From assembly GCF_021341785.1 (NCBI RefSeq), contig NZ_JAJTTF010000008.1, positions 124,001 through 188,000 on the forward strand: 64,000 nt of DNA, written 5' to 3'. Both the position numbers and the translations under genes were made by a program. A model generated the notes under the pieces. That model had not been told where the DNA came from, did no database searches, and saw nothing but the letters and a program-made list of their open reading frames with translations. Shown piece by piece: positions 50,047 through 58,848 of the stretch (position 1 is its first letter; every line of letters starts with the position of its first letter). The DNA is from Microbacterium sp. Au-Mic1 (lineage in GTDB: Bacteria > Actinomycetota > Actinomycetes > Actinomycetales > Microbacteriaceae).

Positions 50047-51003
50047 ATGAGCACTCTCCGCCGCGTCGCGGGAAAGCTGGGCGGGCTGCTGCTCACCCTC
50101 TTCCTCGCTTCGCTCCTCGTCTTCTTCTCCCGGTTCCTCGTGCCGGGCGACCCGATCCGATTCCTGCTGCGCGGCCGCAAGCCCTCTCCCGAGGCGATCG
50201 CCGACGTCACCGCGCAGTACGGGCTGGACCTGCCCCCGTGGGAGCAGTACCTGCGCTGGATCGCCGGCGTGCTGCACGGCGACTTCGGCCGCTCCCTGCA
50301 GTTCCGCCAGGACGTCACGGTCGTGCTCGGCGACCGCCTCCCGGTCACCCTGATGCTCGTCGTGATGGCCGGCGCGATCATCGCCGTCGTCGGCCTCATC
50401 GGTGGCGCGATCGCCGCCCTGAACAAGGGCCGTGCCGCCGACCGCGGGATCCTCATCTCCCTCACGGTGCTCGGAGCGATCCCCTCATTCGTCGGATCCA
50501 TCGTGCTCATCGCGATCTTCTCGGTGCAGCTGGGCTGGTTCCCGTCGTTCGGGTCCGGATCCGGATTCTGGGACATGGCGTACCACCTGGTGCTGCCGTC
50601 CATCGCCCTGGCGATCGTGTTCATCGTGCTCGTGGGCAAGGTCACCCGCTCGGCCATGGTCGAGCAGCTGAACCGCGAGCACGTCGAGGTCGCCACTTCC
50701 CGCGGCATCACCCGGCTGGCCGTGGTCCGCCGGCACGTGCTGCGCAACGCGCTCGGCCCGATCCTGACCGTGTCCGGCGTGCTCGTCGCCGGCCTCATCG
50801 TGGCGAGCTCGATCGTCGAGCAGGCTTTCGGCCTCGCCGGCATCGGCTCGCTCCTGGTCGGCTCCGTCGACCGCCTCGACTTCCCCGTCGTGCAGGCGAT
50901 CGTCCTGCTCGTGGTCACCGCCTTCGTCGTCGTGAACGCGATCATCGACATCCTCGAACCCTGGATCGACCCGCGATCCGCCGCAGGAGCTGGTGCACGA
51001 TGA
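50047..51003 (+). CDS. Dpp/Opp-type ABC permease (DppB-like)
   Basis: Membrane permease of 318 residues with six helices. N-terminal arrangement (VFFSRFLVPGDPIRFLLRGRKPSPEAIADVTAQYGLD) and the GDFGRSL phrase are typical of DppB/OppB; EAA loop ATSRGITRLAVVRRHVLRNALGPIL. ATG at 50047; 88 bp after the binding-protein stop. Its stop overlaps DppC by 4 bp. Confidence 0.92.
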   Translation: MSTLRRVAGKLGGLLLTLFLASLLVFFSRFLVPGDPIRFLLRGRKPSPEAIADVTAQYGLDLPPWEQYLRWIAGVLHGDFGRSLQFRQDVTVVLGDRLPVTLMLVVMAGAIIAVVGLIGGAIAALNKGRAADRGILISLTVLGAIPSFVGSIVLIAIFSVQLGWFPSFGSGSGFWDMAYHLVLPSIALAIVFIVLVGKVTRSAMVEQLNREHVEVATSRGITRLAVVRRHVLRNALGPILTVSGVLVAGLIVASSIVEQAFGLAGIGSLLVGSVDRLDFPVVQAIVLLVVTAFVVVNAIIDILEPWIDPRSAAGAGAR

Positions 51004-51866
51004 CCGTCCCCACCCCCACCCTGGCCGTGCGCGTGCTGCGCATGCCCAAGAAGCTGCGAGGGCGCGGCATCGTGATCACCAGCATGGTGGTCCTCGCCGT
51101 GGTCACTCTGGCCGCGATCCTCGCCCCGTGGGTCGCCCCGTACGACCCCGACGCCGTCGATTTCACCGCGTTCTACGCGGCCCCGTCGCCGGCGCACTGG
51201 CTCGGCACGGACAGTCTCGGTCGCGACCTGCTCAGCCGCATCATCTGGGGCGGCCGCACGGCGCTGCTCGGCCCGTTGCTCGTCGTCGTGTTCTCCACCG
51301 TGCTGGGCATCCTGCTCGGCCTGCTCGCCGGCTGGCGGGGCGGCTGGATCGACGCCGTGCTGGGGCGGGTCTTCGACGTGCTGTTCGCGTTCCCGTCGCT
51401 GCTGATCGCGATGATGGCCGTCGCCCTGTTCGGCAAGGGCCTGGTCGCCCCGGTCATCGCGATGAGCATCTCCTACGCGCCGTTCGTGGCGCGGCTGACC
51501 CGCTCGCTGGTGGCCGCCGAGCGCACCCGCCCGTACGTCGCGGCCTACCGCGTGCAGGGCTTCGGCGGCTCCTGGATCGCGCTGCGTCGCGTGCTGCCGA
51601 ACATCGCCCCGATCGTGGGGGCGCAGTCGACGCTGAACTTCGGCTACGTGCTCGCAGAACTCGCCGGGCTGTCGTTCCTCGGCCTCGGCGTGCAGGCGCC
51701 GACGGCCGACTGGGGTGCCATGATCAACGAGGCCCAGTCCGGCATCGCCGCAGGCCAGTTCCTGCCCGCCATCGCGCCCGCCATCGTGGTGGTGCTCGTG
51801 GTCGTGGCCGTCAACATCGTCGGCGAGGATCTCTCCGACCGCATCGGAGGGGAGATCCCCGCATGA
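51000..51866 (+). CDS. Dpp/Opp-type ABC permease (DppC-like)
   Basis: Membrane permease of 288 residues. N-terminal cytosolic stretch, TM1 near 25-48, then the hallmark HWLGTDSLGRDLLSRIIWGGRTAL (about 66-90) of DppC/OppC. EAA loop AAYRVQGFGGSWIALRRVLPNI; FLGLGVQAPTADWGAMI near the end. Start ATG overlaps the preceding stop and its stop overlaps the ATPase gene by 4 bp. Confidence 0.92.
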   Translation: MTVPTPTLAVRVLRMPKKLRGRGIVITSMVVLAVVTLAAILAPWVAPYDPDAVDFTAFYAAPSPAHWLGTDSLGRDLLSRIIWGGRTALLGPLLVVVFSTVLGILLGLLAGWRGGWIDAVLGRVFDVLFAFPSLLIAMMAVALFGKGLVAPVIAMSISYAPFVARLTRSLVAAERTRPYVAAYRVQGFGGSWIALRRVLPNIAPIVGAQSTLNFGYVLAELAGLSFLGLGVQAPTADWGAMINEAQSGIAAGQFLPAIAPAIVVVLVVVAVNIVGEDLSDRIGGEIPA

Positions 51867-53482
51867 CCGCCGCACTTCTCGACACGGCTGCGGCGCACTC
51901 CGCGTCCGCTCTGCTCGACATCCGCGAGCTCACGCTGGATCTGCCGAACGGCACGCGCCTGCTGCACGGCATCACCCTGTCCGTCGCCCCCGGCGAGACG
52001 GTGGGCCTGGTCGGCGAGTCCGGATCCGGGAAATCGCTCACCGCGCGCACGGTGCTCGGGCTCACGCCCGAGCGGGCGGAGATCGGCGGATCCGTGTCGG
52101 TGGACGGCCGCTCCCCGCTCGCGCCGGCGTCGCTGCGCGCGATCCGTCGCGCCGACGCGGCGATGGTGTTCCAGGATCCGCGCGCGGGCATCAACCCGAT
52201 GCGCACGATCGGGGACCATCTCACGGAAGCGCTGCGACTGAATGAGGGTTGGTCACGGGGTCGTGCGCGTGCGCGTGCCGCCGAGCTGCTCGCCGACGTG
52301 CGACTGCCGTCCCCCGCCGAGCACCTGGATCAGCACCCGCATGAGCTGAGCGGCGGCATGCTGCAGCGCGTCATGATCGCGGGCGCCCTGACCACTGCGC
52401 CACGCCTGCTGGTGTGCGACGAGCCCACCACGGCGCTCGATGTGACCACGCAGGCCGAGATCGTGCAGGTGCTGCGCGAGCTCTGCGCCGAACGCGGCAT
52501 GGGCATGCTCTTCATCACGCACGACCTCAACCTCGCCGGGTCCCTGTGCGACCGGCTGGTCGTCATGAAGGACGGCGCCGTGGTGGAGGAGGGGCCCGCG
52601 CTCGACGTGCTGCGCGCTCCGCAGGCCGAGTACACCCGCCGCCTGGTCGCGGCGACACCGCGGCTGAGCGGATCGGACAGCGCCGTGGGCTCGGCCTCCG
52701 GTCCGGGCTCCGCCATGGTCGAGGTCGCCGGCGTCTCGAAGACGTACCGGGTGCGCGGACGCGGCGAGGTCCGCGCCGTCGCCGACGCCACCCTCGAGAT
52801 CCCGGTGGGCGGCGCCCTCGCCGTCGTCGGCGAATCCGGATCCGGCAAGTCGACCCTCGCGCGCATGATCGTGGGCCTGGAGCAGGCCAATGCGGGCACG
52901 ATCCGGATCGGCGGGCGCGACATCGCGGGGCACGCGACGGGTCGCGAGGCACGGGTCGCGCGGGCGAAGAGCGTGCAGATGGTGTTCCAGGATCCGTACC
53001 TGTCGCTAGATCCGCGCATCCCCGCAGGTCAGGCCGTCGGCGATGTGCTGAGGCTGCACGCGGGTCTCGACAAGGCGGCCGCGGCCGATCGCGCCCTGGA
53101 GCTGCTCACCGCGGTCGGCCTGGGCGAGGAGCACGCGCTCGCCCGCCCGAAGACCCTGTCCGGAGGGCAGCGCCAGCGCGTCGCGATCGCCCGCGCCCTC
53201 GCGATCGAGCCCGACCTGCTCGTGATGGACGAGGCCACCAGCGCGCTGGACGTCTCCGTGCAGGCGCAGGTGCTCGACATGGTCGCCGACATCCGGCGCC
53301 GCCAGGGTCTGACCCTGCTGTTCATCAGCCACGACCTGGCCGTCGTGCGCCGGGTGTGCGAGCAGACCCTGGTGATGCGCCGCGGCGAGATCGTGGAGCG
53401 CGGCGCGACGACCGAAATCCTCACGAACCCGCAGCACGAGTACACCCGGCTGCTGCTGGACTCGGTTCCCGTCCCGGCCTGA
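51863..53482 (+). CDS. Fused peptide ABC transporter ATPase (DppD-DppF type)
   Basis: Two ATPase modules in one chain, 539 residues. Module 1: Walker A GESGSGKS (51-58), signature LSGGMLQRVMIAGAL, Walker B LLVCDEPTTALD. Module 2: Walker A GESGSGKST (about 322-330), signature LSGGQRQRVAIARAL, Walker B LLVMDEATSALD. Linker of about 20 Ser/Gly-rich residues near 275-290. Both modules are complete, so no second ATPase gene is needed. Fused forms of this kind are common in Actinobacteria. Confidence 0.93.
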   Translation: MTAALLDTAAAHSASALLDIRELTLDLPNGTRLLHGITLSVAPGETVGLVGESGSGKSLTARTVLGLTPERAEIGGSVSVDGRSPLAPASLRAIRRADAAMVFQDPRAGINPMRTIGDHLTEALRLNEGWSRGRARARAAELLADVRLPSPAEHLDQHPHELSGGMLQRVMIAGALTTAPRLLVCDEPTTALDVTTQAEIVQVLRELCAERGMGMLFITHDLNLAGSLCDRLVVMKDGAVVEEGPALDVLRAPQAEYTRRLVAATPRLSGSDSAVGSASGPGSAMVEVAGVSKTYRVRGRGEVRAVADATLEIPVGGALAVVGESGSGKSTLARMIVGLEQANAGTIRIGGRDIAGHATGREARVARAKSVQMVFQDPYLSLDPRIPAGQAVGDVLRLHAGLDKAAAADRALELLTAVGLGEEHALARPKTLSGGQRQRVAIARALAIEPDLLVMDEATSALDVSVQAQVLDMVADIRRRQGLTLLFISHDLAVVRRVCEQTLVMRRGEIVERGATTEILTNPQHEYTRLLLDSVPVPA

Positions 53483-53545
53483 CCGGATCCACCCCGCGCC
53501 AGAAGCGTTCTCGCTCAACGACCCCATCTCGGAAAAGGATTCCCC

Positions 53546-54940
53546 ATGGAGCTGCACCACCTCACTGCGACCGAGGCCGCCGCGCGATTCCGCCGTCGCG
53601 AGCTCTCCCCCGTCGAGCTGCTCGATGCGGTGATCGCACGCACGGCGGCGACCGAGCCCGCCATCAACGCCGTCACCGAGCAGTGGCTCGACGAGGCTCG
53701 CCTCGCCGCCGCTGCGTCCGAACGGCGGTTCGCCGACGGCGGACCCACGGGGGCGCTCGAGGGCATCCCGCTCATGCTCAAGGAGGAGCAGCCGATCGCC
53801 GGCCGCACCGCCGAGGAGGGCAGCCTGCTCGAGCGCGGGCACGTCGCCACCGAGACCCACCCGATCGTGGATCGCATCTTCGCGGCCGGCGCCGTGGTGC
53901 ACGGGCGCACCACCACGCCGGAGTACTGCTGCGCCCCGGTCACCCACACCGCGCTCTGGGGCGTGACCCGCAACCCGTGGAACACCGACTTCACCCCGGG
54001 CGGGTCCTCCGGCGGCTCCGGCGCCGTGCTCGCGAGCGGTTCCACGATCCTCGCGACCGGATCCGACATCGGCGGATCGATCCGGATCCCCTCGTCGTTC
54101 TGCGGCGTGGTCGGGTTCAAGCCCCCGTTCGCGCGCGTGCCGGGGATGGCCCCGTTCAACTCCGACACCTACTGCGCGGACGGGCCGATGGGACGCAGCG
54201 TCGCCGACGTGGCGCTGCTGCAGAACGTGATCTCCGGCCCGTGGGCGGGGGACGCCGCGTCGCTGCGCGAGGTCGTCACCGTGTCGGGCGAGGTCTCGTC
54301 GCTCGACGGTATGCGGATCGCGGTCTGCCTCGACCTCGGCGGATACGCGGTGGATCCGGCGGTCGTCGCGAACACCATGGCCGTCGTCGCGGCGCTTCGC
54401 GCGGCAGGCGCCGCGGTGGAGCAGGTCGAGCTGCCGTGGGGACCGGAGCGGGTTCTCCAGACGAGCTGGCCGCACTTCGGCGCGGTCATGGGACCGTTCA
54501 TCGAGTCCATCGCCGACGGCGATCCCGAGCGCACCGCCCAGCTCATGCCGTATACGCGGGCGTTCGCCGAGTCCGCCGCGAACGGCGGCGACTTCGTGAC
54601 CGGGCTCGAGGCGGAGTCGGCGTTCTACCGACCGTTCGGCGAGCTCATGCAGGAGTTCGACGTGCTCCTCTGCCCGACCGTCGCATCGACCGGCCTGGCC
54701 GCCGACGAGCCCTGCACCGACAGCAGGGCGATCTTCTCCCAGCTCATGACCCTGCCGTTCAACGTGATCGGGCGGGTGCCGGTACTGGCCGTGCCGTCGG
54801 GGATCGCGCCGAACGGCGTACCCACGGGGGTGCAGATCGTCGGACGCACCTTCGACGACGCCACGGTGTTCCGAGTCGGCGCTGCACTCGAGCAGGAGCT
54901 CGGGCTGTGGACGGATCCGGCGTGGTGGCCGTCGCTCTGA
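53546..54940 (+). CDS. Amidase signature family hydrolase
   Basis: Amidase of 464 residues with the Ser-cisSer-Lys triad: K79 in LMLKE, cis-Ser in GGSSGGS (152-158) and nucleophile S178 in GSDIGGSIR. Related to GatA/indole-acetamide and peptide amidases. ATG at 53546 after AAAAGGA, 63 bp beyond the ATPase. As last gene of the amidohydrolase-Dpp operon it probably deamidates an imported substrate. Confidence 0.9.
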   Translation: MELHHLTATEAAARFRRRELSPVELLDAVIARTAATEPAINAVTEQWLDEARLAAAASERRFADGGPTGALEGIPLMLKEEQPIAGRTAEEGSLLERGHVATETHPIVDRIFAAGAVVHGRTTTPEYCCAPVTHTALWGVTRNPWNTDFTPGGSSGGSGAVLASGSTILATGSDIGGSIRIPSSFCGVVGFKPPFARVPGMAPFNSDTYCADGPMGRSVADVALLQNVISGPWAGDAASLREVVTVSGEVSSLDGMRIAVCLDLGGYAVDPAVVANTMAVVAALRAAGAAVEQVELPWGPERVLQTSWPHFGAVMGPFIESIADGDPERTAQLMPYTRAFAESAANGGDFVTGLEAESAFYRPFGELMQEFDVLLCPTVASTGLAADEPCTDSRAIFSQLMTLPFNVIGRVPVLAVPSGIAPNGVPTGVQIVGRTFDDATVFRVGAALEQELGLWTDPAWWPSL

Positions 54941-54989
54941 GCCCCAGCGACCCCACCCCCGGGGGTCGCCCTCGACCTAGGCTGGATCC

Positions 54990-55610
54990 ATGACGCGGAT
55001 CTGGGTGGTGCGGCACGGGCAGAGCATGCTGAACGCGGCGGAGCGGATCCAGGGCTGGTCCGACGCGCCGCTCACTCCGACCGGACGCGAGCAGGCCGCC
55101 ACCCGCGGGCTCGACTTCGCCGCGGCGGGCATCCGCTTCGACGCCGCGTTCTCGGGCGACGGGATGCGGCACCGCGAGACCGCCGCAGGTCTCCTCGCGG
55201 CCGCCGGTTCGGAGCTCGCCGCCGTGCCCGACCCGCGCTGGCGCGAGCTGAGCTTCGGGGCGCTGGAAGGCATGCACATCCGCCGCTTCTCCCGGCTCAT
55301 GGAGGACCACGCCGACGCGGAGATGCCGTTCATCGCGACGCTGGATGCCCTCGCCGCCACGGATCCGTTCGCCGAGGCGCCTGCCGCCGTGGCCGTGCGG
55401 GCGATCGAGGCCCTGCACGATGCGGCGGAGGCCGGATCCGAGGTGCTCGTCGTGACGAGCGGCATCACGATCATGTCGCTGCTGCACACCCTCGGCGGCG
55501 CGCCCGACACCCGATCCGGTCCCGCCAACCTGTCGGTCTCCACGATCCGCCGCCATGAGAACGCCTGGATCGTCGACCGCGCGGCGGATCCGGATCCGAT
55601 CGCGGTCTGA
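54990..55610 (+). CDS. Cytosolic histidine phosphatase
   Basis: 206 residues. RHG at 8-10 (VVRHGQSMLNAAERIQGWSD), E in RELSFGALEG near 85, and VVTSGITIMSLL in place of the usual GHG motif, as in the secreted paralogue at 38918. Both share RIQGWSD[SA]PLT. No signal peptide. Stands alone after the amidase by 49 bp. Substrate unknown. Confidence 0.87.
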   Translation: MTRIWVVRHGQSMLNAAERIQGWSDAPLTPTGREQAATRGLDFAAAGIRFDAAFSGDGMRHRETAAGLLAAAGSELAAVPDPRWRELSFGALEGMHIRRFSRLMEDHADAEMPFIATLDALAATDPFAEAPAAVAVRAIEALHDAAEAGSEVLVVTSGITIMSLLHTLGGAPDTRSGPANLSVSTIRRHENAWIVDRAADPDPIAV

Positions 55611-55713
55611 CGGCAAGTCCCGTCCGGACGGCAGCGGCCTGTTTCGGGGCGCATCCCCGCGTTCCGGGGCGCGCCACGTCTCCGAAACCCGGCGGCACGC
55701 GCCCCAGACGCGA

Positions 55714-55745
55714 CGGATCCCGCCCCACCGAGGGGACGGGATCCG
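55714..55745. terminator. Hairpin between convergent genes
   Basis: CGGATCCCGCCCC (55714-55726) pairs with GGGGACGGGATCCG (55732-55745) with one bulged base and a 5-nt loop, between the histidine phosphatase and the aminotransferase. Confidence 0.65.
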
Positions 55746-55763
55746 GGCGTAGCGACCGCCGAC

Positions 55764-57167
55764 TCAGACGGTGTAGCCGTCCGCGACGTCGAGCGCCTCG
55801 TCGAGCGCCGCGAGCCCGCGCACGAGCTCGTCCTCGGTGATCACGAGCGGCGGGGCGATGTGCGTGCGGTTGAAATGCACGAACGGCCAGACGCCGCCCT
55901 TCTTCGCCGCGGCGACGAACGCGCCCATCGGGGCCGCGTCGGCGCCCGCCGCGTTGAACGGCACGAGCGGTTCGCGGGTCTCCTTCGAGCGCACCAGCTC
56001 GACGGCCCAGAACAGACCCTGGCCGCGCACCTCTCCGACGCTCGGGTGTTTCTCCAGCCAGCCCTGCAGCGTGGGCTCCACGATGCGGGATCCGAGGTCG
56101 CGCACGCGCTCCAGGATCCCGTCACGCCGGAACACCTCGAACGTCGCGACGCCCGCGGCGCACGCCAGCGGATGGCCCGAGTAGGTCAGCCCGCCCGCGA
56201 ACGGCACGGTGTCGAACGCGCTCGCGATCCGGTCGGAGATCACGACGCCGCCGAGCGGCACGTAGCCCGAGTTCACACCCTTCGCGAAGGTGATCAGATC
56301 CGGCTTCGCGTCGAACGCGTCGATGCCGAACCACTCGCCGAGGCGGCCGAAGCCGACCATGACCTCGTCGGCGATGTAGACGATGCCGTAGCGGTCGCAC
56401 AGCTCGCGCACGCCCTGCAGGTACCCGGGCGGCGGGACCAGCACCCCGTTGGTGCCGACGACGGTCTCGATGATGATCGCCGCGATCGTGTTCGGGCCCT
56501 CGAGCTGGATGGTCTGCTCGAGGTGCGCGAGCGCGCGCTGCGACTCCTCGGCGAGCGTCGACGAGTGGAACGCCGAGCGGTACAGATACGGGCCGAAGAA
56601 GCGCACGGTGCCGTTGTCGACGGTGTCGTTCGCCCAGCGCCGCGGGTCGCCGGTCATCGAGATCGCCGTCGCGGTGGAGCCGTGGTAACTGCGGTACATC
56701 GACAGCACCTTGCGGCGTCCGGTCACGGTGCGCGCCATGCGCACCGCGTACTCGTTCGCGTCGGCGCCGCCGTTGGTGAAGAACACCTTCTCCATGCCCT
56801 CGGGCGCCACCTCGGCGATGAGCCGCGCCAGCTCGCCGCGCACGTCGTTCGCGAGCGACGGCTGGATCGTCGCGAGACGACCGGCCTGGTGCTGGATCGC
56901 GGCGACCAGATCCGGCTGCTGGTGGCCGAGGTTGAGGTTCACCAGCTGGCTGGAGAAGTCGAGGTAGGCGTTGCCCTGATAGTCCCAGAACGTGGATCCC
57001 TCGCCCGCGGCGACGGGCAGCGGGTCGATCGCGGCCTGCGCGCTCCAGGAGTGGAACACGTGCGCGCGGTCGTCGGCGCGCACCTGCGCCTCGGCCTCCA
57101 CGGCGGGCAGGGCGTGCGCCTCGCCGTGGCGGTCGGTGAGCACGGCGGCTTCGGTGGTGACGGTCAT
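55764..57167 (-). CDS. Class III PLP aminotransferase (beta-alanine/omega-amino acid:pyruvate type)
   Basis: PLP enzyme of 467 residues. HVFHSWSAQA near 35, FFTNGGADANEYAVRMAR near 127, YRSYHGST near 153, DEVMVGFGRLGEWF near 258 and the PLP-lysine region DLITFAKGVNSGYVPLGG near 283-300. Fits taurine/beta-alanine-pyruvate aminotransferases. 19 bp downstream of the mmsA-like gene, so a malonate-semialdehyde route from beta-alanine (or a similar omega-amino acid) is a coherent pair. ATG at 57167. Confidence 0.87.
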   Translation of the reverse strand: MTVTTEAAVLTDRHGEAHALPAVEAEAQVRADDRAHVFHSWSAQAAIDPLPVAAGEGSTFWDYQGNAYLDFSSQLVNLNLGHQQPDLVAAIQHQAGRLATIQPSLANDVRGELARLIAEVAPEGMEKVFFTNGGADANEYAVRMARTVTGRRKVLSMYRSYHGSTATAISMTGDPRRWANDTVDNGTVRFFGPYLYRSAFHSSTLAEESQRALAHLEQTIQLEGPNTIAAIIIETVVGTNGVLVPPPGYLQGVRELCDRYGIVYIADEVMVGFGRLGEWFGIDAFDAKPDLITFAKGVNSGYVPLGGVVISDRIASAFDTVPFAGGLTYSGHPLACAAGVATFEVFRRDGILERVRDLGSRIVEPTLQGWLEKHPSVGEVRGQGLFWAVELVRSKETREPLVPFNAAGADAAPMGAFVAAAKKGGVWPFVHFNRTHIAPPLVITEDELVRGLAALDEALDVADGYTV

Positions 57168-57186
57168 GATCCGGATCCTCTCGGCG

Positions 57187-58686
57187 TCAGTGGTTGCTCG
57201 GGAAGCCGAGGTCGACCTGCGCGGGGGTGTGGTCGGGCCAGCGGGTGGTGACGACCTTGGAGCGCGTGTAGAAGTGGATCGACTCGGGGCCGTAGATGTG
57301 CGAGTCGCCGAAGAGCGAGGCCTTCCAGCCGCCGAACGAGAACGCGCCGATCGGCACGGGGATCGGCACGTTGACGCCGACCATGCCGACCTCGATGTCG
57401 AACTCGAACTCGCGGGCGGTGCCGCCGTCGCGGGTGAAGATCGCCGTGCCGTTGCCGAACTGGTGCGCGTTGATGAGCTCGACGGCCTCGGCGTAGCTGC
57501 CCACGCGGACCACCGAGAGCACCGGGCCGAAGATCTCGTCCTCGTACAGCTTCATGCCGGGCTTCACGTGGTCGATGAGGCTGATCCCGGTGAAGAAGCC
57601 GTTCTCGTCGAGACGCTCGCCGGCGGCGATCCGCTGCGTGCCGTCGATGAGCACGGTGGCGCCTTCGGCGGCGGCTCCCGTGACATAGGACTCGACGCGG
57701 TCGCGATGCTCGCGGGTGACCAGCGGGCCCATCTCGCTCGCCGCGTCGGTGCCGTCGCCGATGCGCAGGTTCTGCACCTTCTCGGTGATCGAGGCGATGA
57801 GCGGATCCGCGACCTCGCCCACGGCGACCAGCACCGAGACGGCCATGCAGCGCTCGCCCGCCGAGCCGTAGGCGGCGGAGACCGCCGCGGCCGCAGCGCC
57901 GTCGATGTCGGCGTCGGGCATCACGACCATGTGGTTCTTGGCGCCGCCGAGGGCCTGCACGCGCTTGCCGTTGGCGGAGGCACGCTCGTAGATCGACTTC
58001 GCGATCGGGGTGGATCCGACGAAGCTCACGGCCTTGACGTCCGGCGAGTCGAGCAGGGTGTCGACCGCGACCTTGTCGCCGTTGACGACGTTGAGCACGC
58101 CGTCGGGAAGCCCCGCCTCCTGGAACGCCTTGGCGAGCCAGATCGCCGCGGACGGATCCTTCTCGCTCGGCTTGAGCACGACGGTGTTGCCGCACGCGAT
58201 CGCAGAGGCGACCATCCACAGCGGCACCATCACCGGGAAGTTGAACGGAGTGATGCAGGCGACCACGCCGACCGGCTGCTTGACCGAATGCACATCCACG
58301 CCGCGAGCGACCTGCTCCGCGTGCTCGCCCTTCAGCAGGTGCACGAGACCGGCGGCGAACTCGACGTTCTCGATGCCGCGCGAGACCTCACCCGCGGCAT
58401 CGGAGAGGACCTTGCCGTGCTCGCTCGTGACGATGGCGGCGAGCTCGGGCGTGCGCTCGGCGAGGATCTGGCGCAGGCGGAAGAACACGTCGGCGCGCTT
58501 GATGAGGCTGGTCGCACGCCAGGCGGGACCGGCGGCCTTCGCCGCGGCGATCGCCTGCTCGACCTCGGCGGCGCTCGCGAACGCGACGGTGCGGTGGGCC
58601 TCGCCGGTGGCGGGGTTGTACACCGGGCCGGTGCGCTCGGTCTCGCCGGTGTCGGCTCCGTCGATGAAGTGGCGGATCACGGTCAC
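57187..58686 (-). CDS. mmsA: CoA-acylating methylmalonate/malonate-semialdehyde dehydrogenase
   Basis: Aldehyde dehydrogenase of 499 residues. HFIDGADTGETERTGPVYNPATGE at the start, NFPVMVPLWM, KPSEKDPSAA, FVGSTPIAKSIYERA and the catalytic cysteine in GSAGERCMAVS identify the MmsA/IolA subgroup, which oxidises malonate or methylmalonate semialdehyde to acetyl- or propionyl-CoA. GTG at 58686 is used with GAGGAG six bases upstream. Operon with the aminotransferase; divergent from the PucR-type regulator. Confidence 0.92.
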   Translation of the reverse strand: MTVIRHFIDGADTGETERTGPVYNPATGEAHRTVAFASAAEVEQAIAAAKAAGPAWRATSLIKRADVFFRLRQILAERTPELAAIVTSEHGKVLSDAAGEVSRGIENVEFAAGLVHLLKGEHAEQVARGVDVHSVKQPVGVVACITPFNFPVMVPLWMVASAIACGNTVVLKPSEKDPSAAIWLAKAFQEAGLPDGVLNVVNGDKVAVDTLLDSPDVKAVSFVGSTPIAKSIYERASANGKRVQALGGAKNHMVVMPDADIDGAAAAAVSAAYGSAGERCMAVSVLVAVGEVADPLIASITEKVQNLRIGDGTDAASEMGPLVTREHRDRVESYVTGAAAEGATVLIDGTQRIAAGERLDENGFFTGISLIDHVKPGMKLYEDEIFGPVLSVVRVGSYAEAVELINAHQFGNGTAIFTRDGGTAREFEFDIEVGMVGVNVPIPVPIGAFSFGGWKASLFGDSHIYGPESIHFYTRSKVVTTRWPDHTPAQVDLGFPSNH

Positions 58687-58744
58687 GCGATGCTCCTCGG
58701 GTCGTGGGTTCGAATGCTGCGGACGCGGATCCGGACACTCTGAT

Positions 58745-58848
58745 CGGACACGTCCGCGGGCTTGCTCTCCCATGCTGACAAAGGGGAGGATGGATCCGTG
58801 CCCGCAGATCGTCTGGACTTTGCCGCCGATCGGACAGATCGTCCGGAC
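58745..58848. promoter_or_regulatory. Repeated GGAC/GTCC elements at the mmsA-pucR divergent promoter
   Basis: Palindromes CGGAC-AC-GTCCG (58745-58756) and CGGAC-AGATC-GTCCG (58831-58845), plus a direct repeat CAGATCGT[CT]... at 58805 and 58835 (CAGATCGTCTGGAC and CAGATCGTCCGGAC, 13 of 14). The last elements lie in the first codons of the regulator gene as annotated. Probable PucR-family binding sites. Confidence 0.5.

Noticed and set aside
48120-51875. Very long minus-strand open frame opposite the amidohydrolase and peptide transporter genes
   Set aside because: Runs antisense to four well-supported genes and is low-complexity; a by-product of high G+C third positions.
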